A DNA stretch of 64,000 nt from Acidobacteria bacterium RIFCSPLOWO2_12_FULL_66_21 (GCA_001767455.1 MELC01000036.1:111636-175635); one strand, 5' to 3'. Positions 22,840 through 33,210 are shown, numbered from the stretch's first letter. The notes: a model not told the origin generated them from the letters alone. A program made the numbers and translations.

Positions 22840-25137
22840 GTGGAGGGTCTGACAGTGGACGACTTCGACATCCCGCAGAACAAGCTGGCTGAGTCGGCCG
22901 AACGCGTCGTGGACCGGGCGCTGGATGAGGCGCGGCGCCGCGACCACGCGCTGCTGACGAACGAGCACGTCTGCCTCGCCTTTGCCCAGGTCGAGTGGGA
23001 CATGTTCGGTCAGGTGATGCGCGACCTCGACCTGAATCCGCACGAGATTCTCCAGGCGCTCGAAGAGCACCTGCGGCTGCTGCCAAGCGTGCCGGGACGC
23101 GACCTGCGCGTCGCCCCCTCGACGAAGCTGCTGTTCAAGCTGGCGCTGCTGCAGGCGAGCCGGCTGGGGCGTCACGCCATCGAAGCGACGGATCTGTTCT
23201 CGGCGATCTTCGAGGAAACGCAAGGGATTCCCGTGTCGATCATCCGCCGCCACGGCATCGAGCCCGAGGCGCTGGTCTCGCGGCTCGCGACGCGCATGCG
23301 CGATCACGAGCTGCACGAGGAGCGGCTGAAGAAGCGGTTCGAGCTGCCCCCCTTCCTCAAGCATTTCGCGATCAACCTGAACCAGCTCGCGCGGCAGGAC
23401 AAGATCGCGCCGGTCTACGGGCGCGACTTCGAGATGGACCAGGTCCTCGAGGTCCTCTGCCATCGCGAGCGCGCGAACTCGGTGCTGCTGCTCGGCGAGC
23501 CGGGCGTCGGCAAGACCGCGATTGCCGAGGGGCTGGCGCGCCGGATCGAGTTCGAGCCCGAGAAGGTGCCGGTCCGCCTGCGGGACTGCCAGATCGTCAA
23601 CCTGCAGATGAACACGATGGTGGCCGGCACCATGCTGCGCGGCATGTTCGAGGATCGCATCCAGAACGTGATCCGCGAGATCAAGGAGCGGCCGAACCTG
23701 ATCCTGTTCATCGACGAAGTGCACACGATGATCGGCGCCGGCTCGGCGCTCGGCGCCCCGTCGGACGCGGCCAGCGTCTTCAAGTCCGTCCTGGCGCGCG
23801 GCGAAGTGCGCATCGTCGGGGCCACCACGCTGAGCGAGTACAAGGAGTTCATGCAGGAGGACGAGGCGCTCGCGCGGCGGTTCCGCACCGTCCACGTGGC
23901 GGAGCCGAGCATCGAGGAGACGCGCAGCATCCTGTACAACCTGCGGCCCCGGCTCGAGCGGAACTACTCGGTGCGCATCAAGGACGAAGCCATCGAGACG
24001 GCGCTCGAGATGTCGCCGCGATACATGCGGCACCTGCAGCTGCCCGACAAGGTGATCGGCTGGCTCGACACCGCCGCGGTGAAGGCGGAGATCGCGCGGC
24101 GGTGGGAAGTCGGTTCGGCCGACGTGGTGAACGTGATCTCGAAGATCGCGCGGATCCCGGAAGACATGGTCTTCCGCGAGGTGACCGAACGCTTCCACGA
24201 CATCGAGACCGAGCTCGCGCGCCGCGTCGTCGGGCAGCATGCCGCCATCGACGCGGTCGCGCGTCGGCTCGTGCTCAACAAGGGCCCGCTGAAGGACGGC
24301 TTCGACCGCCCGGATGGCGTCCTGCTGTTCCTGGGGCCGACGGGCGTCGGCAAGACGGAGCTGGCGAAATCGGTCGCCGAGTTCCTCTTCGGCGACGAGA
24401 AGAAGATGATCCGCGTCGACATGTCCGAGTACCAGGACGGCGCCGTGGCGGTCGACAAGCTGATCGGCATGCCTCGGGGCATCGTCGGCTCCGAGCGCGG
24501 CGGCGTGCTGACGAACCAGCTGAAGGACAACCCGTACTCCGTCGTGCTGCTGGACGAAGTCGAGAAGGCGAGCCCCGGCATGTTGAACCTGTTCCTGCAG
24601 GCATTCGACGAAGGCTGGGTGACGGATGGCCGCGGCAAGCGTGTCTACCTGAGCGACGCGATTGTCATCATGACGTCGAACATCGGCTCCGAGTGCTTCA
24701 GGAGGCTGAGCAGCCCGCTGGGCTTCTATTCCAAGCAGGTCGAGGTCGAGCAGGTGCAGGGCGAGATCACGCGGGAGCTGGAGCGGCGGTTCTCCCCCGA
24801 GTTCCGGAACCGCATCGACGAGGTGGTCATCTTCCGGCCGCTCGCCAAGGACGAAGTGCGCCAGATCGCGCTGCAGCAGATCGCGAAGATCGAAGCGTCG
24901 CTCGTCAAGACGGGGCGCTCGCTCACGGTCACTCCGGCCGCGCTCGAACAGCTCGTGGCCGACGGGTACAGCCTCGCCTACGGCGCCCGGTTCCTGAAGC
25001 GCGCGATCGAGAACCGGATCAAGCTGCCGATCAGCCAGCGCTGGACCGAAGGCGAGGCGTTCACCGCCGACGTGCGCGACGGCCAGTTGCAGATCGAGGT
25101 GACGCACCGGCGCTACGCGCTCGCGGCCACGGCATGA
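22840..25137 (+). CDS. clpA: ATP-dependent Clp protease ATP-binding subunit ClpA
   Basis: Clp_N repeats, GEPGVGKTAIAEGLA, ILFIDEVHTMIGAGSA, LGPTGVGKTELAK, IVIMTSNIGSE. Confidence 0.93.
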   Translation: MEGLTVDDFDIPQNKLAESAERVVDRALDEARRRDHALLTNEHVCLAFAQVEWDMFGQVMRDLDLNPHEILQALEEHLRLLPSVPGRDLRVAPSTKLLFKLALLQASRLGRHAIEATDLFSAIFEETQGIPVSIIRRHGIEPEALVSRLATRMRDHELHEERLKKRFELPPFLKHFAINLNQLARQDKIAPVYGRDFEMDQVLEVLCHRERANSVLLLGEPGVGKTAIAEGLARRIEFEPEKVPVRLRDCQIVNLQMNTMVAGTMLRGMFEDRIQNVIREIKERPNLILFIDEVHTMIGAGSALGAPSDAASVFKSVLARGEVRIVGATTLSEYKEFMQEDEALARRFRTVHVAEPSIEETRSILYNLRPRLERNYSVRIKDEAIETALEMSPRYMRHLQLPDKVIGWLDTAAVKAEIARRWEVGSADVVNVISKIARIPEDMVFREVTERFHDIETELARRVVGQHAAIDAVARRLVLNKGPLKDGFDRPDGVLLFLGPTGVGKTELAKSVAEFLFGDEKKMIRVDMSEYQDGAVAVDKLIGMPRGIVGSERGGVLTNQLKDNPYSVVLLDEVEKASPGMLNLFLQAFDEGWVTDGRGKRVYLSDAIVIMTSNIGSECFRRLSSPLGFYSKQVEVEQVQGEITRELERRFSPEFRNRIDEVVIFRPLAKDEVRQIALQQIAKIEASLVKTGRSLTVTPAALEQLVADGYSLAYGARFLKRAIENRIKLPISQRWTEGEAFTADVRDGQLQIEVTHRRYALAATA

Positions 25138-25302
25138 TCGTGAGTTGATGAGAAGATCAACTCCAAATTCCAAAGTCCAAATTCCAAAGGACTCCAAACG
25201 TCAAAACTCCACAGGACTCCAAACGTCAAATTCCAAAGTTTGGAGTTTGTCGTTTGGCGTTTGGAGTGTCTTTGGACTTTGGAATTTGGAGTTTGGAATT
25301 AT
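25138..25302. repeat. ACTCCAAATTCCAAA word-repeat palindrome in convergent gap
   Basis: 23-bp perfect inverted arms 25159-25181 (aactccaaattccaaagtccaaa) / 25271-25293. Confidence 0.95.
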
Positions 25303-26220
25303 CTAGAGAAGGTACGCGAGCGCGAACCCTATCTGCGCGACGAACATCATGCGGTACATGTGCGCCCAGGACACGTGGTTCTCTTCGACGGCGAGATCCT
25401 CCGGGCGCCGCAGCATCAGGTAGCAGACGTAGGCCCCGTAGATGGTCATCAGCGCCGCGAGCGCCTGCAGCAGGTAGAAGTTGCCCGTGAGGACATGCGC
25501 GAACGCGCCGGCCGAAATCATCAGGAAGGGAAGGACGAACGAGGGCGAGATCATCCACGCCGCTCGCGTCACGCCGTGGATGATCGGCAACGTCCGGCAG
25601 CCGCCGCGCGCGTCCCCCTCCATGTCGGCGAAGTCCTTCGTCGTCGACGCGCCGAGCAGGAACAGGCCGAAGATCGCGCCGATGTACCACGGTTCCGGTC
25701 CGTACATCGTCTTGATTGATGTCCAGCCGGCCACTTTCAGGAGCACGCCCCTGGGGATTGCGATGGTGACATTGGCCCAGACACCGCGCCGCTTCGTCCG
25801 CAGCGGTGGGACCGAGTAGATGTACGTGCACACGACCGCCGCGGCCACCAGCCAGAAGCACTCGTGGCGACCGCCTGGCGCGACTATCCACGCAAGAACG
25901 AGCGCGATCGCGTAGGTCACCCAGGTGAACACCCACGCGTCCCGCCGGGACAGCCGGCCGGAAGGCAGCGGGCGTTTCGGCTTGTTGACGCTGTCGATCT
26001 CCAGGTCGTAAATCTGGTTCAGCGCGTTGTTCCCGGCGTTCAGCACCGCCGCCATGGTCGCGCCCACAATCGGAAACAGCAGCAGGCCGGCATGCCACGT
26101 CTCGCGCGGCGTCGCGCCGTACGCTGTTGCGGCACCCGACACGAACCCGAGCGCCGGGGCGACGAGGGTAAAAGGCCGCGAGAATTCGAGGAAGAGGCGC
26201 GCGCGCGACTGCTCCGTCAT
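25303..26220 (-). CDS. UbiA family prenyltransferase
   Basis: NALNQIYDLEIDSVNKPKRPLPSGRLS; multiple TM helices; second DFADMEGDA motif. Confidence 0.88.
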   Translation of the reverse strand: MTEQSRARLFLEFSRPFTLVAPALGFVSGAATAYGATPRETWHAGLLLFPIVGATMAAVLNAGNNALNQIYDLEIDSVNKPKRPLPSGRLSRRDAWVFTWVTYAIALVLAWIVAPGGRHECFWLVAAAVVCTYIYSVPPLRTKRRGVWANVTIAIPRGVLLKVAGWTSIKTMYGPEPWYIGAIFGLFLLGASTTKDFADMEGDARGGCRTLPIIHGVTRAAWMISPSFVLPFLMISAGAFAHVLTGNFYLLQALAALMTIYGAYVCYLMLRRPEDLAVEENHVSWAHMYRMMFVAQIGFALAYLL

Positions 26221-27563
26221 GACAGGATCGCCGCGAGCCAGAGCGCCGCGGCCGCCGCGATGGCGGTATTGAGGAAATTCAGCACGTCGTTGTTCACGAA
26301 ACCGGGCGCCTCAAGCGTAGCGCCGAGCGCGCTTTCCGCAAAGGATCCGATCGTGGCGCCTGCCACGACTGGCAGCAGCATGGATGCGGGCACGATGCCG
26401 GTCAGCACCGCGAGACCCGCGAGCGCGGCCGCGCCCAGAAGGCCCGCGGCCGTGCCTTCGATTGACACCGCGCCAGAGGTGCCTGGCGCGACGCGCGCAA
26501 ACCTCCCCACGAGGTACGTCCGCCGCCCCCACGCCTTGCCGATCTCGCTGGCGACCGTGTCGCTTCCGCCCGCCGCAAGCGCCGCGACGAATGCGAGGCG
26601 CGCCGGACCTGACGCGTACGTCAGCGTCGAGAGCACTGCCGCCGCCGCGGCAAACCCGGTGTTCGCCAGGGCATTGGCCGCGCCTCTCCGTCCGCCGCGC
26701 CCTTCCGCAATCCCGAGGAGCATCTTGCGGCGGAGACCGGCGCGCGACGCGATGACCGCGGCGGTAAACGTCGCGAACAGCAGCCCCCAGCCCGCCCAGC
26801 CGAGCGACACCATGATGGCGGTGCCGAGCACCGCCCCGATGACGGCGCCTGAGATGCCGACGGTGCGCGCGGCATACCCTGCCAGTGCGACAGCCGCATT
26901 GACGGCGATGGCGAGTGGCAGCGCCGACCTTGCCGCGCTCCATGCGGCCGCGGCAAGGTCGTTACTCACGAGCGACGACCCCCAGAGCACGGCGGCGGCG
27001 GTGAACGGCACGGACAGGTTGTCGTCGAGGCGAATCGGGATCGTTTCGACCAGTGCGGCAGCGACAGCCGCGACGAGCGGCGCGCCGACGGAGAACCACA
27101 CGTACGGCGGCGGCATCACCGGCGGCCGGCACCACCAGCAGAGAAAGGCCCCCGCGGCTCCCCCGCCCACCATCAGGGCGGCCGTGCCCGCCACCGACTT
27201 CTCACGGTTCCACGGAATCTTCACGCCGGGGAACCTCCGGCCGACGAGCGTCGCCAGCCCGTCTCCAGCCGCAAGGATGCCCCATGCGCCCGCAACGATG
27301 TCGGGACGCGCCGGGAACAAGACGATGAGCAGCAGGACGGAGAGAGGGTAGAAGACGATGCCCGAGAGCCGGCGTCGAATCCCTTCGTCCGCGCGGAACA
27401 GCGACGGCGCGATGCGCGGGAGGGCGTAGAGGTTGAAGAGGACCGCGAACGAGGCCAGCGCCGCCGCCTCCCACGGACTGAGGACCCGCAGGAGGGCGGC
27501 AGCCGCCCCCATGGCGATGTGGACGAACTGCCGCCGGTCGTCGGCAAAGCGCGTCGCCGTCAT
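26217..27563 (-). CDS. Fusion of phytol/dolichol kinase-like domain with DUF92 domain
   Basis: N-term AAGDGLATLVGRRFPGVKIPWNREKSVAGTAALMVGG (phytol/dolichol kinase-like); C-term GRRGAANALANTGFAAAAAVL...GSDTVASEIGKAWG...GTSGAVSIEGTAAGLLGA...GSFAESALGATLE (DUF92). Confidence 0.85.
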   Translation of the reverse strand: MTATRFADDRRQFVHIAMGAAAALLRVLSPWEAAALASFAVLFNLYALPRIAPSLFRADEGIRRRLSGIVFYPLSVLLLIVLFPARPDIVAGAWGILAAGDGLATLVGRRFPGVKIPWNREKSVAGTAALMVGGGAAGAFLCWWCRPPVMPPPYVWFSVGAPLVAAVAAALVETIPIRLDDNLSVPFTAAAVLWGSSLVSNDLAAAAWSAARSALPLAIAVNAAVALAGYAARTVGISGAVIGAVLGTAIMVSLGWAGWGLLFATFTAAVIASRAGLRRKMLLGIAEGRGGRRGAANALANTGFAAAAAVLSTLTYASGPARLAFVAALAAGGSDTVASEIGKAWGRRTYLVGRFARVAPGTSGAVSIEGTAAGLLGAAALAGLAVLTGIVPASMLLPVVAGATIGSFAESALGATLEAPGFVNNDVLNFLNTAIAAAAALWLAAILS

Positions 27564-28513
27564 GCGCCCGGCGCGGCGCGCGACACCTCGCGGCGCCAGT
27601 AATCGAGCAGATCCTGCAGCGTGCGCTCGATGGGAATCTCCGGCGACCACCCCGTCTCCGCGGCAATCCGCGACCCGTCCCCCAGGAGCAGGGGGTTGTC
27701 GCTCGGCCTGAACCGCGAACTGTCGACTTCCACTGCGATCGCGCGAGGCGACAACGCGACGAGCGCATCGAGGAGGTCGCCGACGCGGTACGCTTTCCCC
27801 GAGCAGACGTTGTAGGGCCGGCGTGCCGTCCCCCGCGTGACGATCAGCCGGTAGGCCCGAACGGTGTCGCGCACGTCGGTGATGTCGCGCCGGGCGTCCA
27901 GATTGCCGACCTGCAGGACCGGATCCCGGCGTCCAGCCTCGATCTCGGCGATCTGCCTGGCGAAACCCGACGTGGCGAAAGTCGGCGACTGGCGCGGACC
28001 GGCGTGGTTGAACGGACGCGCCACGAAGACGCGAGTCACCTCGTCATGGCCGGCGAGCATTTCCTGCGCGAGCTTGCTGACGCCGTACGGCGTTGCCGGC
28101 CCGATCGGATGCGTCTCGGTCATCATCGAATTGGACCGCCGGTACACCAGCGCCGACCCGGTCACGAGAACGGGACAGGCCAGCCCGGCGCGGGCGACAC
28201 CCTCGAGCACGTGATGCGTGCCGAGGACGTTGATGCGCAGCGGGCGCACCGGCTCGGACCACGAATCGCCCGCGTGCGCGCTCCCCGCGCAGTGATACAC
28301 GGCCGACGGCCGCAGCTCGGCCAGCGCCGCGGCCACCGCCTCGCGATCGAGCACGTCGACCGCTTGCCAGACGACGCGTGGGTCGTCCACCGCGATCGGC
28401 GTGCCGCCGGGCCCCTCCCACGCGGCGACGGCCGGATGGAACTGCAGGAGATGCTCGACGAGATGACTGCCGGCGAATCCTGTGGCGCCCGTGACGAGAG
28501 GTGGACCCGGCAC
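27560..28513 (-). CDS. NAD-dependent epimerase/dehydratase (GDP-4-keto-6-deoxymannose reductase-like)
   Basis: VTGATGFAGSHLVEHLL, TPYGVSKLAQEML, RPFNHAGPRQSP. Confidence 0.85.
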   Translation of the reverse strand: MPGPPLVTGATGFAGSHLVEHLLQFHPAVAAWEGPGGTPIAVDDPRVVWQAVDVLDREAVAAALAELRPSAVYHCAGSAHAGDSWSEPVRPLRINVLGTHHVLEGVARAGLACPVLVTGSALVYRRSNSMMTETHPIGPATPYGVSKLAQEMLAGHDEVTRVFVARPFNHAGPRQSPTFATSGFARQIAEIEAGRRDPVLQVGNLDARRDITDVRDTVRAYRLIVTRGTARRPYNVCSGKAYRVGDLLDALVALSPRAIAVEVDSSRFRPSDNPLLLGDGSRIAAETGWSPEIPIERTLQDLLDYWRREVSRAAPGA

Positions 28514-28523
28514 GATGGTGGGG

Positions 28524-29540
28524 CTACGCGTCCCGCGAGCCGTACTGCGACTCGTAGTAGGTCCGGAAGGCAGGGTCGGCGTCCTTGATCGGCCGCCACC
28601 ACCATTCGTTCTGCGCGTACCACGCGACGGTCTGGGCGAGGCCCATGTCGAACGAGATGCGCGGCGTCCAGCCCAGCCGGCGGAGCCTGGACGTATCGAG
28701 CGAGTAGCGGCGATCGTGGCCGAGGCGATCGGCGACCGGACGAATGAGCGACTCGGGCTTGTCCAGGAGCTGGAGGATGCTCCTGGTCAGGTCGACGTTG
28801 CGGACCTGATTGCCGCCGCCGATGTTGTACACCTCCCCGGACACGCCGGCGTCGATCAGCAGATCGAGAGCCTGGCAGTGATCCGACACGTGCAGCCAGT
28901 CGCGCTCGTTCAGGCCATCACCATACAAAGGCACCGGCACGTTGTCGATCGCATTGGTGATGAAGAGCGGAATGACCTTCTCTGGAAACTGATTCGGTCC
29001 GTAGTTGTTCGAGGCGCGCGTGACGATGACGGGCACGCCGTAGGTCGCCCAGTAGCTGTAGGCGAGCCGGTCGGCTCCCGCCTTGCTCGCCGAGTACGGA
29101 TTGCGCGGGCGGAGCTCGTCGGTCTCGCGGCTCGATCCGTCCGCCACGCTGCCATAGACCTCGTCGGTCGAGATTTGCACGAACCGCCGCAATGACGGCG
29201 CCTGCCGCGCCGCCTCGAGCAGCACGAACGTGCCGTACACGTCGGTCATGATGAACTCGCCGGCGCCTGCGATCGATCGATCGACGTGCGTCTCGGCGGC
29301 GAAGTGAACGACGATCTCCGATTCCGCGACGAGCGGTCCCGCGGCGGTCGGGTCCGCGACGTCTCCCTTGACGAAGGCGTGCCGCGGATTGTCCATCACG
29401 TCCTTCAGGTTCTCGAGGCGGCCCGCGTAGGTCAGCTTGTCCAGCGTCGTCACCTCCCAGTCGCCGTGGGTGCTGAGGGCGTGGCGCACGAAGTTGGAGC
29501 CGATGAAACCGGCGCCGCCGGTAACCAGGACCTTGATCAT
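28524..29540 (-). CDS. rfbB: dTDP-glucose 4,6-dehydratase
   Basis: VTGGAGFIGSNFVRHAL, QISTDEVYGSV, PYSASKAGADRLAYSYWATYGVPVIVTRASNNYGPNQFPEKVIPL. Confidence 0.94.
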   Translation of the reverse strand: MIKVLVTGGAGFIGSNFVRHALSTHGDWEVTTLDKLTYAGRLENLKDVMDNPRHAFVKGDVADPTAAGPLVAESEIVVHFAAETHVDRSIAGAGEFIMTDVYGTFVLLEAARQAPSLRRFVQISTDEVYGSVADGSSRETDELRPRNPYSASKAGADRLAYSYWATYGVPVIVTRASNNYGPNQFPEKVIPLFITNAIDNVPVPLYGDGLNERDWLHVSDHCQALDLLIDAGVSGEVYNIGGGNQVRNVDLTRSILQLLDKPESLIRPVADRLGHDRRYSLDTSRLRRLGWTPRISFDMGLAQTVAWYAQNEWWWRPIKDADPAFRTYYESQYGSRDA

Positions 29541-29584
29541 TTATTGAGCGCCTCCGGTGGAACGGCGTGGAGCAGATCCGACCG

Positions 29585-31897
29585 TCATCGTTGCGTCGTC
29601 GGCTGCCCCGTGAGCGCGCCGAGGAAATTCGAAAACGTGCCGACGCCGGCGAGCGTGAACGAGATGTTGAACCGCTGATCCTTTGGGATGATGAACCGGC
29701 TGAAACTGGGGTAATTGTAGCGCTGGTATTCGAAGGCAATCCCACAGCACTGCGCGTTGTAGTACGCGGTCACACGCTGCTGGATCCAGGTGGATCGCCC
29801 GATGTCGTAATTGAAGCTGTACGCGCCCCCCAGTCGCTGGCTCGGGAGACGGTAACTGGCGGCGCCCGTGATGAAGTTATCAGAGCGGAACAGGTCGGCC
29901 CCGGTCGGCAACTTTCGCTGGCTGAAGTTGCCGGAGGCCTGCAGCAGCGTGGTATTCACCGAGCCGCCGAGCGAGATGCTCTGGAAGGCCGAGATCTCCG
30001 GGTCGTACTCCATGCGCACATCCACGCTGGCGCTCGATACCGGAGTGAACCGCGTCGTGAGCGACACCGGAGAGAAATTGCTCGGAGGCCGTCCATAGAA
30101 GCTCGTGCTGTAGCTGCCGTCGAACTGCGACAGCTCCGGATTGCCGTAGTGCGTCTGCTGGATCGTGGTCGAGAGAATTTCCCGTGCCGTGGCATCGGGG
30201 CCGCTCCCCTTGACGAGCACCCGGTTCACGAGACCGTACTGCATCTCGAGGCTGCCCCCGATGGTGTAGTCGCGTCTATCCAGCTTGATGACCTGCTTGA
30301 CGTTCTCGACGGTGGTCGTCCGGCGAAACTCGATCGACGGCTCGATGACGTGCTTGATGCGCGCCGCGTACCCGCTGCCGGGGCGGTCCCACACGCGCGC
30401 GAATACCGGGCCGACGATTTCCGAGCGGAAGTCGAAGTACTGGCGCAGGATGCCAATCGGGACCACGGCGCCCGTGACCGGATCGTTGCTCTTGTTGTAC
30501 CAGGTGCCGCGCCAGCCCATGTTCGAGTTGACCGTCAGGAAGGTCAGTTTCGAGAACGGGAGACGCACGCCCCCTCCACTGTCCCACCGCTGCAGCGTCA
30601 GGTCGGACACGGTGGTTCCGCTTCGCGTGCCCCGCAGTGCGTTGGAATAGTTGACCGAGCCGTTGACGTAGAGGGGTGTTTTGCCCAGCCGGGTGGTGGA
30701 GCGTGAGAACGAAATCGACGGCCGCTGCTCGTTGATCGACGACGAGGTCGCCCCGTAGAAGTACTCGTCGTAGCTGTACGTGCCGCTCAGGGAGAATCCG
30801 CTCAAATTGGCGGCTGCCGAGCCGCCCCACCGACGCGATCGCTGTGACGCGTCGTAGATGTTCTGGTTGTACAACTGCTGAACGGTGACGTCCGAGAAGT
30901 AATCGAGGTATCCGCTCACCCGCGTGTGACCGGGCAGTTGCTCGCTCATGTTGCCGCGGAGCGAGTAGCTCTTCCTGGCGGGGCTGTCGATGGTCTGCCC
31001 GTTGTTCTCGAACGTGGCCTGGTGTTCGTTGATCACGTACGCGCGCGCGTTGCCGTTGCCAGTCGCCGAACGGATGTACCGGTATTCCCCGCCGTACCCC
31101 ATGCCCGTGTTCGAGAACCAGTCGTGAACGAACGTCGCGTCCTGGCTGCGCGAGAGAGCCCAGAAGAACTGGTTGCTGATCGTGCGCCCGCGATAAGTCG
31201 AGTTGCCGTAGATCGGCATCAGGAACCCGGTCGCGCGGTCCTCCTCCTGGATCGGGTAGTACATGATCGGCAGATACATCAACGGGACGCCCTTCACCGA
31301 AAATATGGCGTTCTTCAGGATGGCGTAGTCGTCGAGATTCAGCGTGATCGACCCCGACACCAACACCCAGCGGGGCGTCGGCTGCACGCAGGTGGTGAAG
31401 CCTCCGTTCTTGAGCCGGTACTTCTTCGGGCCGATCTTGTGCAGCTCCTCCCCCCAGAAGTACGCGTCGGGTTCCTGGCTTCCGAACAGGCTGGGATTCG
31501 GCTTGTCGCGCAGCTCGGCCGTGCCGAACGCGACGTAGAAGGTGCCGGTGCGGTTCTTTGTGTCGAACTCCATCCGCTCCGCCGTGATCCGGTTGCGGCC
31601 CGACACGAACACGATGTTTCCTCGAGCGGTGATGCGTCCCAGCTCCGGGTAATGCTCCATGTGATCCGCGAAGAACTGCATCTCGTCGCAGTCGATGCGC
31701 ACCGGCACGTCAGGTGTGCCGTCCAGAATCGCGTGATCCGCGAGCTTGCCGTTGACGATCTCCTTCCCCATCGACGCCTTGAGGCTCTGCGCCTGGTAGA
31801 GATTGCAGCCGGAGAAGTCCTGCGCGCGCGCAGGCGCGGGGACGCCGAGCCAGTCGACGGCGAAGCAGAGCACGAGGATGGGGTAGAAACGGACCAT
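29585..31897 (-). CDS. lptD: LPS-assembly protein LptD (OstA)
   Basis: Signal peptide; OstA-like N-domain (ITAERMEFDTKNRTGTFYVAFG); LMYLPIMYYPIQEEDRATGFLMPIYGNSTYRGRTISNQFFWALSRSQDATF; beta-barrel. Confidence 0.87.
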   Translation of the reverse strand: MVRFYPILVLCFAVDWLGVPAPARAQDFSGCNLYQAQSLKASMGKEIVNGKLADHAILDGTPDVPVRIDCDEMQFFADHMEHYPELGRITARGNIVFVSGRNRITAERMEFDTKNRTGTFYVAFGTAELRDKPNPSLFGSQEPDAYFWGEELHKIGPKKYRLKNGGFTTCVQPTPRWVLVSGSITLNLDDYAILKNAIFSVKGVPLMYLPIMYYPIQEEDRATGFLMPIYGNSTYRGRTISNQFFWALSRSQDATFVHDWFSNTGMGYGGEYRYIRSATGNGNARAYVINEHQATFENNGQTIDSPARKSYSLRGNMSEQLPGHTRVSGYLDYFSDVTVQQLYNQNIYDASQRSRRWGGSAAANLSGFSLSGTYSYDEYFYGATSSSINEQRPSISFSRSTTRLGKTPLYVNGSVNYSNALRGTRSGTTVSDLTLQRWDSGGGVRLPFSKLTFLTVNSNMGWRGTWYNKSNDPVTGAVVPIGILRQYFDFRSEIVGPVFARVWDRPGSGYAARIKHVIEPSIEFRRTTTVENVKQVIKLDRRDYTIGGSLEMQYGLVNRVLVKGSGPDATAREILSTTIQQTHYGNPELSQFDGSYSTSFYGRPPSNFSPVSLTTRFTPVSSASVDVRMEYDPEISAFQSISLGGSVNTTLLQASGNFSQRKLPTGADLFRSDNFITGAASYRLPSQRLGGAYSFNYDIGRSTWIQQRVTAYYNAQCCGIAFEYQRYNYPSFSRFIIPKDQRFNISFTLAGVGTFSNFLGALTGQPTTQR

Positions 31898-31920
31898 GAA
31901 CGTCGGAGTCCTTCGGAGGA

Positions 31921-33210
31921 TCAGCGAAGAATAGCACGCAGGGGACCGATGAGAAAGATCGATCCCGCGACGACGATGGGCGCCGCCGCCGCGTGCGCGC
32001 GATCCAGCGCGGCCTCGGGATCCGCGACGATGTCGATGCGGACCGCCGGGCCGGCGGCCTCGCGCGCCGCCGCGGCCAGCTCCGCCGCGCTCAACGCGCG
32101 GGGGCTCGGCGCGGTGGTGCAGACGATCGTCGCGCACGCGGGCGCCAGGGCGGCCGCCATCCCAGCCACGTCCTTGTCGCGCATCGTCCCGAACACGAGC
32201 GTGACCTTCGTCCAGCCGATGTCGCGCAGGTGCGCTGCCAGCGCGCGGGCACCCGCGGGATTGTGCGCGGCGTCGAGCAGCACGTCCACTCCCCTCCACG
32301 TCAGGCGCTCCAGCCGGGCGGGCCAGACCGCGTCGGCCACGCCGGCCCGCGCCGCGTCGTCGCCGACGGTGATGCCGATCCTGTCGAGCTCGTCGAGCAT
32401 CGCGACGGCGACGGTGGCGTTGTCGCGTTGATGCCGGCCGGCGAGCGCCAGCGTGACGTGGTCGAGCGTGCGGCGGGGCGAGTGAATGCGGACGAGGCGC
32501 GACGCGGCGGCGCCGAGCGGCGCGACCCGCACGCGCTCGTGCGCGCGAATCAGATGCGCCCCCTGCGCGAGGCAGACCTCCGCCACCACACGCCAGGCCT
32601 CGGGCGGGAGCGCGCCGCAAACCACGGGGATGCCCGCCTTGATCACGCCGGCCTTCTCGCGCGCGATCGATTCGACGGTGGAGCCCAGCTGCTCCTGGTG
32701 CTCCAGATCGATTGTCGTGATCGCCGCGGCAACCGGAGTGACCACGTTGGTGGCGTCCAGCCGCCCGCCAAGACCCACTTCGAGGACCGCGATGTCGACT
32801 CGCGCCTCCCGAAAGAGCTCGAAGGCGGTCGCCGTCGTGCACTCGAAGAACGTCGGCGGGGCGGCCAGATCGCCGGCGCGCCTCAGCGACTCGACGGCGG
32901 CGCGAACGCGGTCGGCCGCCGCGCGCAGGGCGGATGTGGACACCTCGCGTCCGTCGATGACGAAGCGCTCTTCCAGGCGGACGAGGTGCGGCGACGTGTA
33001 GCGGGCGGTGCGGTGGCCGGCCGCGCGAAGCGCAGTCTCCACCATGACGGTGACCGACCCCTTGCCGTTGGTGCCGGCGACGATGAGGGAGCGAAAGCTG
33101 CGCTCCGGATGGCCGAGCGACTCGCAGAGCCTCGAGATGTTCTCGAGGCCGAATTTCATCCCGAGACGTTCGAGGGCGAACAGCCAGGCGATCGGATCGT
33201 CAGCGTTCAC
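31921..33210 (-). CDS. folC: Folylpolyglutamate synthase / dihydrofolate synthase
   Basis: LIVAGTNGKGSVTVMVETALRAAGHRTARYTSPHLVRLEERF; VDIAVLEVGLGGRLDATNVV. Confidence 0.93.
   Translation of the reverse strand: MNADDPIAWLFALERLGMKFGLENISRLCESLGHPERSFRSLIVAGTNGKGSVTVMVETALRAAGHRTARYTSPHLVRLEERFVIDGREVSTSALRAAADRVRAAVESLRRAGDLAAPPTFFECTTATAFELFREARVDIAVLEVGLGGRLDATNVVTPVAAAITTIDLEHQEQLGSTVESIAREKAGVIKAGIPVVCGALPPEAWRVVAEVCLAQGAHLIRAHERVRVAPLGAAASRLVRIHSPRRTLDHVTLALAGRHQRDNATVAVAMLDELDRIGITVGDDAARAGVADAVWPARLERLTWRGVDVLLDAAHNPAGARALAAHLRDIGWTKVTLVFGTMRDKDVAGMAAALAPACATIVCTTAPSPRALSAAELAAAAREAAGPAVRIDIVADPEAALDRAHAAAAPIVVAGSIFLIGPLRAILR

Noticed and set aside
31898-32842. Long N-terminal extension of the LptD ORF (29585-32842)
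   Set aside because: The extension is antisense-type composition overlapping folC on the same strand in another frame; LptD signal peptide starts at 31897.
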